DNA from: Pseudalkalibacillus hwajinpoensis
GTDB lineage: Bacteria; Bacillota; Bacilli; Bacillales; Guptibacillaceae
Reading direction: 5' to 3'
DNA: 64,000 nucleotides
NCBI RefSeq assembly: GCF_015234585.1
Contig: NZ_JADFCM010000001.1
Coordinates: forward strand, 124,001 to 188,000
The first letter of the stretch is position 1, and each line of letters starts with the position of its first letter. Under the pieces are notes generated by a model. The model was given only the letters and a program-made list of their open reading frames with translations. It was not told where the DNA came from and made no database searches. Position numbers and translations under genes: made by a program. Shown one piece after another: positions 32,899 through 40,594 of the stretch.

Positions 32899-34644
32899 TT
32901 ACAACGCAACGGAAGATTCTGAAGGAAGAACACCATAAAACACGTTACGCTCATTTGTTTTCGGATGATAGTAAACGAGTAAAATGGTTTTCTGTATTTG
33001 CCCGTCTTCTGAGCTTGGTAACAGATCGATTACTGTATGCTTATACAGGTCTCGTTCTGATAGGTTTAACGCTTGATAGTCTTCTCCAAGCAAAGCTGGT
33101 TGTTCATTTACAAGCTTCAATAGGGCGTTTTCTTCTTCTTTCTCAAGGCGATCACGCCACCACACCGTACGAGGCTTCTTTTTGGACTTTGATAAGTAAT
33201 CGATTTTCATAAGCGATGTGACACGCTCATGATGAGCTGGAGCATGCTTCTCAATAAAGTCAGCCAGGTGTCGGAATAAATCTTCTAGCTGATGCCCAAT
33301 TCGTGACCAGCCTTTTCCTTCCCAATGGCTGCCGAAACCTTGGAAGAAATCAAATGGAGATTGGAAAACTTCTGTGACAAGATACTCAATTGTTGCGTCC
33401 ATACGATGATCATTCCAGTATTTTTCTAGCACGTCTTCTACCTGCTTAATGCGAATAACGTCATCAAAGGAAAGAACGTTATTTCCAAGAATTTCATAAG
33501 GTGCATGATCCATGTAAAGATAGCCATGTTTCTCAGCGCTTAGACGGACACCTGTGCCGCGTAGCATTTTCAAAAAGCCAAGCTGCAGCTCTTCTGGACG
33601 GAAGGAGAAAACGTCGTTAAACGTTTTTCGGAAAGAGGCGTAGTCTTCTTCAGGAAGTCCAGCGATTAAATCAAGATGCTGATCAATTTTGCCGCCGTCT
33701 TTCACCATTGTCACCGTTCGTGCCAACTTCTCGAAGTTTTGCTTTCGCATCACGAGTTCATTTGTTGCATCGTTGGTTGATTGAATACCGATCTCGAATC
33801 GGAAGAGTCCGGGCGGAGCTTCGCGATTGAGAAATTCTAGTACTTCAGGTCGCATAATATCAGCCGTGATCTCGAACTGAAACACACAGCCAGGGCGGTG
33901 TTCATCAATAAGGAATTGAAACATATCAATCGCGTAGTTTCGTCTAATGTTAAATGTTCGATCAACGAATTTAATCGTTTTTGCACCATTATCCATTAAG
34001 AAACGCAGCTCTTTCTTCATTCGATCTACAGGAAAATACCTTACGCCAACTTCAATAGAGGATAAACAGAATTGACAGGAATAAGGACATCCCCGACTCG
34101 TTTCAACGTAAGTGACGCGGCGACCGAGATCAGCAAGGTCTTCTTCGAATCGAAAAGGCGATGGAATCTCACTTAAGCTTAGTTTTGGTGCTGGTGGATT
34201 AATATGATTACTTCCATCTTTTCTGTAAACAATCCCTTTTACGTTTTCAACTGATTCTCCTGTTTCAATTGATTGAAGCAGTTCTTTAAACGTCACTTCT
34301 CCTTCTCCCATGACAATATAATCAGCCTGAGGAATACGATCGAGCCACTCATACACATCATATGAGACTTCAGGACCGCCAAGTACGATCGTGAGCGATG
34401 GATTTACTTTCTTTAACATTTCAATGACAGGAATCGTCTCTTCAATGTTCCAGATATAGCAGCTAAATCCAATGACATCAGCTTTCATACTGTGGAGGTC
34501 ACTTACAATATTCATAATCGGATCTTTAATCGTATATTCTGCCATTTGTACATCATAATCTGGGGCAGCAGAGGCTTTCAAATACCGTAATGCGAGACAC
34601 GTATGGATGAACTTCGCATTTAACGTACTTACTACAATCTTCAT
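32899..34644 (-). CDS. B12-binding domain radical SAM protein (DUF4080 type)
   Basis: This 581-aa enzyme has an N-terminal cobalamin-binding domain (about 1-145; DVIGFSCYIWN, LTIVLGGPEVSYD, YIVMGEGEVTFKELL), a radical SAM core (about 180-400) with the cluster motif RGCPYSCQFCLSS, and a C-terminal DUF4080-like region. The cobalamin-ligand motif DxHxxG is not obvious, so B12 binding is not certain. The family is widespread in Firmicutes with no assigned reaction. CAGGAG precedes the ATG. Divergent from the methyltransferase at 34802. Confidence 0.85.
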   Translation of the reverse strand: MKIVVSTLNAKFIHTCLALRYLKASAAPDYDVQMAEYTIKDPIMNIVSDLHSMKADVIGFSCYIWNIEETIPVIEMLKKVNPSLTIVLGGPEVSYDVYEWLDRIPQADYIVMGEGEVTFKELLQSIETGESVENVKGIVYRKDGSNHINPPAPKLSLSEIPSPFRFEEDLADLGRRVTYVETSRGCPYSCQFCLSSIEVGVRYFPVDRMKKELRFLMDNGAKTIKFVDRTFNIRRNYAIDMFQFLIDEHRPGCVFQFEITADIMRPEVLEFLNREAPPGLFRFEIGIQSTNDATNELVMRKQNFEKLARTVTMVKDGGKIDQHLDLIAGLPEEDYASFRKTFNDVFSFRPEELQLGFLKMLRGTGVRLSAEKHGYLYMDHAPYEILGNNVLSFDDVIRIKQVEDVLEKYWNDHRMDATIEYLVTEVFQSPFDFFQGFGSHWEGKGWSRIGHQLEDLFRHLADFIEKHAPAHHERVTSLMKIDYLSKSKKKPRTVWWRDRLEKEEENALLKLVNEQPALLGEDYQALNLSERDLYKHTVIDLLPSSEDGQIQKTILLVYYHPKTNERNVFYGVLPSESSVAL

Positions 34645-34801
34645 TCTTTTCCAACTCCTGATCGTTAATTTCTCTATTATATCACCTTCATCACAAATAA
34701 TTTAGATAGGTTATCGTGATCATTTGTCGGCATATTCGGAAAATATTTGTAATGAAAGCGTTTCCGTGAGAGAATAAGTGAAATAATAAGGAGTGAGCTA
34801 A

Positions 34802-35848
34802 TTGGAACTTGCTTCATTAACGCCTGAACACCCTTTTTCGGAACAAGACTTTGAATACACAGCATTACTGCCGAGTTATCGTGTCGATTTAAGGAATCCG
34901 AGGAATGAACAGCTCGATCGCTTTGTGAATGCAAATATGGTAAGCGACTGGTCGCAAATGTCTTGGAAACAGGTAGGAAGGCCGTTTGAAGTGAAGAAGC
35001 TCGCGAAAGAGCGTCTAGATTGGGAGTCTGAACATAAGCAGGATATGCCTGTGAAAACCTCGTGGGAGTTTTTTAATCGCTCATTTCACAATCTATTTAT
35101 GCAAGATGTACCTGCCGAAAAGCAGCGCTTGAAGTCTTCTCTAAAAGATAGCTTCAAAGGCTTTCATCTTCGTGATGTCAAGAATGGCCTGGGGGAGATG
35201 GTACGCTTATCTCTCTGGAATTATGTGCACCGCATCGAGGATGGGATTTGGGATCCGCGTGGAAAGCGAGCGCTTTTTGAAGGACTTGATGTAAAAAATC
35301 CTCGTATTCTCTTTCTTGGTGCTGCCGAAGGGTATGAAGCAATGCAGCTTCATGCGATGTATCCGGGTGGAGAAGTTGTCATGGTAGATTACGATGCCTT
35401 CTGTAAAACAGATCGTTTTGCTCATTTTCCGAATACGTATCCCTTTCTTGGAACAAATACACAAACGGGCGGACCAAAAGTTTGGTACAAAGACCAAATG
35501 AACATTAGCTATCTTGTAAAAGACATTCGTGATCTCGATTTTCATAAAGAGTTTGATATTGTTCTAAGTGTAGGCTTGCTTGAACATGTGCCGGATGAAC
35601 ATAAACCAGCCATTTTAGAATGGCATCGCAAATTTGTAAAAGATGATGGATACGTCATTATGACAACACCTCGAAATCAGATGAAATCGCGTCTTTATTA
35701 TCATGTGATGGCTGATATGATGAATCATACGTATCGTGAGCTAATGGATATCCGTCAAATGGGACTCTATGCGTATGAAAACGGCATGGATATTGTAAGG
35801 CACGGCTATATTAAAGTGCATAACGGCATTATTGCAAGAGCGCGCTGA
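34802..35848 (+). CDS. Class I SAM-dependent methyltransferase
   Basis: This 348-aa protein has a long N-terminal extension (about 1-155) of unknown fold and a class I methyltransferase domain. Motif I is ILFLGAAEGYEA (about 167-178), motif II is EVVMVDYDAF, the post-I acidic segment is VKDIRDLDF, and motif IV is FDIVLSVGLLEHVPDEHKP. It starts with TTG 8 bases after AAGGAG. The substrate is unknown. The glutathione peroxidase gene follows 63 bases downstream with its own ribosome site. Confidence 0.78.
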   Translation: MELASLTPEHPFSEQDFEYTALLPSYRVDLRNPRNEQLDRFVNANMVSDWSQMSWKQVGRPFEVKKLAKERLDWESEHKQDMPVKTSWEFFNRSFHNLFMQDVPAEKQRLKSSLKDSFKGFHLRDVKNGLGEMVRLSLWNYVHRIEDGIWDPRGKRALFEGLDVKNPRILFLGAAEGYEAMQLHAMYPGGEVVMVDYDAFCKTDRFAHFPNTYPFLGTNTQTGGPKVWYKDQMNISYLVKDIRDLDFHKEFDIVLSVGLLEHVPDEHKPAILEWHRKFVKDDGYVIMTTPRNQMKSRLYYHVMADMMNHTYRELMDIRQMGLYAYENGMDIVRHGYIKVHNGIIARAR

Positions 35849-35911
35849 TTACTAGCGATTCTTGCTTAACTATGATAAAAGTGAGGTGAGACAACGAATA
35901 GGAGGGATAAA

Positions 35912-36385
35912 ATGAGTGTGCATTCATTCACTGCAGAAACGCTTCAAGGGATAGACATGCCGCTATCAGAATATAGCGGCAAGGTTCTTTTAATCGTCAA
36001 CACGGCTAGTAAATGCGGGTTAACACCACAGTATGAAGGACTTCAGGGGCTGTATACGTCGCTTGAGGACAAGCCGTTTGAAATTCTAGGCTTTCCTTGT
36101 AACCAATTTGGAGAGCAAGAGCCTGGATCGAAGGATGATATTGAGGAATTTTGCTCCATTAATTATGGCGTGAGTTTCCCAATGTTTGCGAAAATCGATG
36201 TAAACGGTAGCGATGCTCATCCTCTTTATCGCTATTTAACGCACGAAGCGCCAGATGTTGAACACGGCGACATTCCCTGGAATTTTACGAAGTTCCTCGT
36301 AAATCAAGATGGTCATGTCGTGAAACGCTATGAGCCAAAGACAGAACCAGCCGCTATTAAGAAAGATATTGAGGAAATGCTCTAA
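35912..36385 (+). CDS. Cysteine-type glutathione peroxidase family protein
   Basis: This 157-aa thiol peroxidase reduces hydroperoxides, in bacteria usually with thioredoxin. The peroxidatic Cys35 is in NTASKCGLTPQY, and the tetrad residues Gln and Trp are in GFPCNQFGEQEPG and IPWNFTKFL; a resolving Cys is available in PCNQF. AGGAGGG precedes the ATG. It resembles B. subtilis BsaA. Cytoplasmic, with no signal peptide. Confidence 0.93.
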   Translation: MSVHSFTAETLQGIDMPLSEYSGKVLLIVNTASKCGLTPQYEGLQGLYTSLEDKPFEILGFPCNQFGEQEPGSKDDIEEFCSINYGVSFPMFAKIDVNGSDAHPLYRYLTHEAPDVEHGDIPWNFTKFLVNQDGHVVKRYEPKTEPAAIKKDIEEML

Positions 36386-36440
36386 AAAGGTTCGGAATTT
36401 GTCGAAACGGGGTATATCATTTCTGAGGTGATAAATCAAA

Positions 36441-36635
36441 ATGAAATGGTGGATTCCGTTTTGCTATATGATTGGCACGTTTTCAGGAGCGATGCTCAGT
36501 GGATGGAGCATGGACCGTGAATGGGATGTGTTTCCTTCATTTGCGATGGCAATTACAGCATTTTTCTTAAGCACTTTATATATTGTCGTTCGCGACGTCG
36601 TTCCAAAAGTCTTTGATGAGACCCTACGCAATTAG
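36441..36635 (+). CDS. Small membrane protein (64 aa)
   Basis: This short protein has two hydrophobic helices (WWIPFCYMIGTFSGAMLSGW and FPSFAMAITAFFLSTLYIVV) joined by a charged turn. I do not recognise a family. GAGGTGAT lies 8 bases before the ATG, and a terminator closes the gene, which supports it as real. It follows the glutathione peroxidase gene by 55 bases and may share its transcript. Confidence 0.6.
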   Translation: MKWWIPFCYMIGTFSGAMLSGWSMDREWDVFPSFAMAITAFFLSTLYIVVRDVVPKVFDETLRN

Positions 36636-36651
36636 TGCGCAGGGTTTTTTA
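36621..36651 (+). terminator. Terminator overlapping the small membrane gene
   Basis: ACCCTACGCA/TGCGCAGGGT (one mismatch) followed by TTTTTT. Confidence 0.8.
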
Positions 36652-36659
36652 ATTACCTA

Positions 36660-37286
36660 TTAACAGCTCATGTCGAATGGATGGAAAGGTGGTTTGGCTT
36701 CGTATAGAAATTCCGATCGACCATGCTCCCATCTCCACGCAGCATAAGCAGCAAGACACGCATCAAAAGAATGCGATGATTCGAGTGCTTTTTCTGGAAT
36801 TCCTGTTACCCCATCTTGCTCGAGAAAGTACTTTAGCTGATAGCGATGTTCCATTTCTGATTTATAAGCGAGAATAGATTCGATATTGGGTGCTCGCAAA
36901 CCGATCGCGGCTCCAGGATGCACTTCCACAATAGTAGCATGTGGTGAAAGCGTCCTCGAGAGTGAGATTCCTCTAAGCGTTAAATAAACCATTCGCGTCA
37001 TCGTTGGCGTCATAATCGATCCGCTTCGCATCCCGATTTTAACGACCGCTTTTCTAAGTGCTCTGTCTGCAGGTCGATCGCCACCACCTGGTTGGTAAGA
37101 AAGTGGGGCATCGATTCCAATGATTGTGTTATGTGTGAGCTTTCCTTGCTGATAAATGTCCTCATCTGTTGCCCCTTCGATGAGCTGATGAAAGGAAAGC
37201 TCGGAATCATCTCCATGGAAGATCGCTAGAGAGGTATCCTTTGTATTAGATGGTCCTGATAAATCAATTCCGATAAAGCGTTTCAT
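36660..37286 (-). CDS. DUF429 family protein (RNase H-like fold)
   Basis: This 208-aa protein has the DUF429 pattern: N-terminal FIGIDLSGPSN (the first acidic site), TIIGIDAPLS, ADRALRKAVVKIGMRSGS, VEVHPGAA and SHSFDACLAAYAAW. The acidic residues suggest a metal-dependent nuclease-like fold, but no activity is established. AAGGAGAGATG precedes the ATG. Monocistronic. Confidence 0.82.
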   Translation of the reverse strand: MKRFIGIDLSGPSNTKDTSLAIFHGDDSELSFHQLIEGATDEDIYQQGKLTHNTIIGIDAPLSYQPGGGDRPADRALRKAVVKIGMRSGSIMTPTMTRMVYLTLRGISLSRTLSPHATIVEVHPGAAIGLRAPNIESILAYKSEMEHRYQLKYFLEQDGVTGIPEKALESSHSFDACLAAYAAWRWEHGRSEFLYEAKPPFHPFDMSC

Positions 37287-37386
37287 AACATCTCTCCTTT
37301 CGCTTAATTAAACAATAAGTGGAAAATGGGTTCATGTAAACGAGTAGTGTACGTTATAATGGAGGAATAGAAACGGACTGATTCGT

Positions 37387-38448
37387 ATGATAGATATCAA
37401 GCACAAAGTATTTAAATTTGTTGGTGGACGAATTCTTAAGACGGGACTGGCTGCATTTTTGACGGCGTGGATTTGTGATGCGCTCGGCCTTCCTGTTCTC
37501 TTTGCTGTGATCACGGCAATTGTAACAGTCGAACCAACGGCATCGGATTCCATCAAAAAGGGTATCGTGCGTTTTCCAGCCGCTGCAATCGGGGCTGGAT
37601 TTGCCATGCTATTTGAATCCATGCTCCATCAATCACCCTTCACTTATGCGCTAGCCGCAACCTTCACACTTATTGCCTGTCATAAGCTTGGACTTGATGA
37701 CGGTATGCTTGTTGCAACGCTAACAGCAGTTGCGATGATTCCTGATACATCAGGAGAGTATATGATATCTTTTGTAGGAAGATTGAGTACGACGCTCATT
37801 GGGATTGTTGTTTCAACAGCAGTAAACTACTTTGTTATGCCACCGAAATTCCATACTATGATCAATCAAGGTGTAAAGCGACTGTACCGCAACGCCGGTG
37901 ATTTACTAGATCAAATTATCGCAGATCTTCCGCATGCCAAAAGACAAACACTCGTATATCAGCGCTTAAGTCGTGACCTTGAACGAACATACAAATTAAT
38001 TGCCTATCAGCGGGAAGAGTGGAAATACCGCAGGCACAGCATTCATGAAGTTCGCACCTTTTCTGTTGTTCTTAAAAAACTGGAATACTTGCAGAAGATC
38101 CTTTACCATCTTGGAAATATGCTATTTACCGATACGAAAAATGGCATCGATCCCGAAGATCATCGCATCATTATTGAAGCCGGTCGTTCGATCTCCAAAG
38201 CTTTTCATAACCCTTCCACGCAGCTGACACAGGAGCATATCGATAGCATTGAAAAGCTCGATCAGCTATTTCATGATCTTGATGATTCAAGAGATGAAGC
38301 GACAGACCCCCGCCATCATTTTACAGGAAAAATGATTGTGATATTTGAGTTGCTTTCCTTGAATGATGTGATTGATGATTTGTCGATTCTAGAAGAAAAA
38401 GAGAGTCGGTACATGAACAGAGGTGAAAAACGTGACGCTGATCATTGA
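37387..38448 (+). CDS. FUSC/aromatic acid exporter family membrane protein
   Basis: This 353-aa protein has an N-terminal membrane half with about six helices (GLAAFLTAWICDALGLPVLFAVITAIV, IGAGFAMLFES, LIGIVVSTAVNYFVMPP) and a long helical cytoplasmic half with coiled-coil character, the layout of the FUSC/ArAE family. Such proteins are believed to export aromatic acids; here the substrate is unknown. The start codon lacks a good ribosome site (GGAGG lies about 20 bases away). Its 3' end overlaps the next gene by 17 bases. Confidence 0.8.
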   Translation: MIDIKHKVFKFVGGRILKTGLAAFLTAWICDALGLPVLFAVITAIVTVEPTASDSIKKGIVRFPAAAIGAGFAMLFESMLHQSPFTYALAATFTLIACHKLGLDDGMLVATLTAVAMIPDTSGEYMISFVGRLSTTLIGIVVSTAVNYFVMPPKFHTMINQGVKRLYRNAGDLLDQIIADLPHAKRQTLVYQRLSRDLERTYKLIAYQREEWKYRRHSIHEVRTFSVVLKKLEYLQKILYHLGNMLFTDTKNGIDPEDHRIIIEAGRSISKAFHNPSTQLTQEHIDSIEKLDQLFHDLDDSRDEATDPRHHFTGKMIVIFELLSLNDVIDDLSILEEKESRYMNRGEKRDADH

Positions 38449-38791
38449 AGAAAAGTGGGACCGTACGATAGCTGACAAAGATCGTAAACGAATCCAGGAA
38501 ATTTATGAAGAGAACCCGATCCAAGAAGGAAAGCTTCAGTTTGTTCCAATTCGAGTAGCTTTTAATCATCGAAATGAACTGCTGGCTTCTGTTTGTATTC
38601 TAAATGGTATGGGTGATTGGAAATTAGATGATCGCCTGCTCTCTTATTTTGAAGATAACAACTTAGTGGCAACAGAACGGTTTACCCATAAGTTAACCGT
38701 TCCATCTCATTCAGCTGTACCATGGACGTTTATTTTTCCGCCAGAGACGATGATTCGACAAGCTTCTCTCAAGAACTGGAGTATTTCCTGA
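38432..38791 (+). CDS. SLAP-domain-like small protein
   Basis: This 119-aa protein has one domain resembling the SLAP domain of Bacilli (VTLIIEEKWDRTIADKDR, KLQFVPIRVAFNHRNELLASV, PWTFIFPPETM). The start is GTG 38432 with GAGG 8 bases upstream inside the transporter gene; a GTG nine bases earlier lacks a site. It has no signal peptide, so it is probably not an S-layer protein. It overlaps the FUSC gene and is likely coupled to it. The family link is by motif memory and moderate; function unknown. Confidence 0.6.
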   Translation: MTLIIEEKWDRTIADKDRKRIQEIYEENPIQEGKLQFVPIRVAFNHRNELLASVCILNGMGDWKLDDRLLSYFEDNNLVATERFTHKLTVPSHSAVPWTFIFPPETMIRQASLKNWSIS

Positions 38792-38819
38792 TTATTTTAC
38801 AAACGAAAACAAATTTTAG

Positions 38820-38914
38820 GCCACATTTTACTATATTTCGTTTTCATTCGACGTTATTGATCTGAATCGGTAAAGTCGAATGCAAACGAAACGAGTAGAA
38901 ATGTGGCTTTTTTT
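38820..38914 (+). terminator. Very long inverted repeat with terminator-like T run
   Basis: Arms at 38820-38856 and 38871-38907 (37 bases each, about four-fifths paired, starting GCCACATTT/AAATGTGGC) enclose a 14-base loop and end in TTTTTTT. The stem is far longer than needed for termination; the ATTCGAC/GTCGAAT and TTTCGTTT/AAACGAAA blocks pair well. It could be a terminator grown from a small mobile repeat. Confidence 0.65.
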
Positions 38915-39027
38915 GTTTTATAACAGTTTTCCTTTTTGGAGGGTGTTCTAATAACCTGTACCAATTAAAGGAACAATATGATATAGTAAATTTGAAATTT
39001 TCTAACTATTAAAGGGGGAGAAGTTGC

Positions 39028-40002
39028 ATGGGAAAGAAAAGAAGACTTAGTTTATTCGTTATTGTACTATCTATAGCGATGGTGCTTGGAGCTTGTGGAG
39101 GTTCTGATTCAGACGGAGAAGCAAACGGATCTCCTTCAGAGCTTAGTTTATTAACGGGAGGAACGGGAGGTACGTATTTCCCACTTGGTGGTGAACTCGC
39201 AAATATAATTCAAGATGGAACCGATATTGAAAGTGCCAATGCACAGTCATCAGGTGCTTCTGTTGAAAATATGCAAATTCTCCAGGATGGAGATGCAGAT
39301 ATCGCATTTACTCAAACAGATATTGCGGCATACGCAACAAACGGTGAGTTAATGTTTGAAGATGGAAAAGTGGACAACATCCAGGCGATTGGAACACTAT
39401 ATCCTGAAACGATTCAAATCGTAACCCTTCAGGAGAGCGGCATTGCTTCTGTGGATGATTTGAAAGGAAAGAAAGTTTCCGTTGGAGCACCAGGTAGTGG
39501 AACATATGCGAATGCGGAGCAAGTGCTAGCTGCTCATGATATTACGATGGAAGACATCGATGCTCAGCATCTTGCATTTGATGAGTCTACTGAAGGGATC
39601 CAGGATGGCACAATCGACGCTGCTTTTATTACTTCTGGTACACCGACTGGTGCAGTAGAAGGCTTGTCTGCAGTGAAGCCAGTGAACATTCTTCCAATCG
39701 AGCAAGATAAAATTGATAAGCTGATTGAAGAGCACCCGTATTATGCAGAAGATACGGTGAAAAGTGGAACGTACGGTCTTGAAAGTGATGTGAAAACTGT
39801 CGCAGTTCTTGCGATGCTTGTAGCTCGTTCAGACCTTGATGAAGATTATGTGTATCAAGTAACGAAAGCGATCTTTGATAACTCTGATAAAATTACGCAC
39901 GCTAAAGGTGAGTTTATTACAGCTGATACAGCGCTAGAGGGTGTTGGGATTGACCTTCATCCTGGTGCTAAGAAATACTTTGATGAAAAAGGTGTCGAGT
40001 AA
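39028..40002 (+). CDS. TAXI-type TRAP transporter solute-binding lipoprotein
   Basis: This 324-aa surface protein captures a dicarboxylate- or glutamate-like solute for the fused TRAP permease downstream. A signal peptide with lipobox LGACG (Cys about 24) is followed by the TAXI hallmark LLTGGTGGTYFPLGGELANI, then ILQDGDADIAFTQTDIA and KKVSVGAPGSGT. GGGGGAG precedes the ATG. The next genes are DUF1850 and the 4TM-12TM fused permease, so the operon encodes a full uptake system. Confidence 0.93.
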   Translation: MGKKRRLSLFVIVLSIAMVLGACGGSDSDGEANGSPSELSLLTGGTGGTYFPLGGELANIIQDGTDIESANAQSSGASVENMQILQDGDADIAFTQTDIAAYATNGELMFEDGKVDNIQAIGTLYPETIQIVTLQESGIASVDDLKGKKVSVGAPGSGTYANAEQVLAAHDITMEDIDAQHLAFDESTEGIQDGTIDAAFITSGTPTGAVEGLSAVKPVNILPIEQDKIDKLIEEHPYYAEDTVKSGTYGLESDVKTVAVLAMLVARSDLDEDYVYQVTKAIFDNSDKITHAKGEFITADTALEGVGIDLHPGAKKYFDEKGVE

Positions 40003-40032
40003 AGTAGCGAATCTACAAAAAAGGATGTGACG

Positions 40033-40055
40033 GACGCAGGTGAAAAGCCTGCGTC
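40033..40055 (+). promoter_or_regulatory. Intercistronic hairpin after the TAXI binding protein gene
   Basis: GACGCAGG/CCTGCGTC, a perfect 8-bp stem with a 7-base loop, is followed by TTCTT. It may stabilise the upstream message or partly terminate, giving more binding protein than permease. Confidence 0.55.
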
Positions 40056-40063
40056 TTCTTACT

Positions 40064-40594
40064 ATGAAACCTTCCGATTCAACGAAACAATTCATGTACC
40101 AAACGACAATTGCGGTTGCCCTTATTTTAGTCGTTTTTCTTTACCCATTTTTTCCTGTAATGGCGCTCGAAAAAGGAGAGTCAGGCAAAGTTCTGGCATA
40201 TGTTCCTTTTGAGGATGATCCGGCTAACTTCGACATTCGCTATACGCATTCTGTGCACAAAACACCTGTTCAGGAGTCTTATTATGTATCTGAATCTGGT
40301 GAGATTGTGCAATACGAACTCTCATACGAGAATTTTGCCATCGGAATGCCTTCAAATGCGGATGCAGGGGAACGATTTGTCCAGGATAAGGATGGATACA
40401 AAATTAAAGATATGAACAGGAAATTTCCGTTTATTGATATGAGAACGGGTCAGGTCGTCGCAAATCACGTGCTTCTTGTCCAAGATAAAGAGATTGAATT
40501 AAGTCGGATCATTGAGCCTGGTTCATGGCTTCACCTTGAATCAGAAACAATCAGTTTATGGCAGTGGATGAAAGGAGTGAACGTGCTTGAGTGA
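40064..40594 (+). CDS. DUF1850 family protein
   Basis: This protein (about 176 aa) has one N-terminal membrane anchor (MYQTTIAVALILVVFLYPFF) and a small extracellular domain with the DUF1850 pattern (DIRYTHSVHKTPVQESYYV, ENFAIGMPSNADAGE). DUF1850 genes often stand between TAXI binding protein and permease genes, which is the order here; its role is unknown. I chose ATG 40064, beyond the hairpin; GTG 40040 lies in the hairpin, and neither has a strong ribosome site. The end overlaps the permease gene by 8 bases. Confidence 0.8.
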   Translation: MKPSDSTKQFMYQTTIAVALILVVFLYPFFPVMALEKGESGKVLAYVPFEDDPANFDIRYTHSVHKTPVQESYYVSESGEIVQYELSYENFAIGMPSNADAGERFVQDKDGYKIKDMNRKFPFIDMRTGQVVANHVLLVQDKEIELSRIIEPGSWLHLESETISLWQWMKGVNVLE

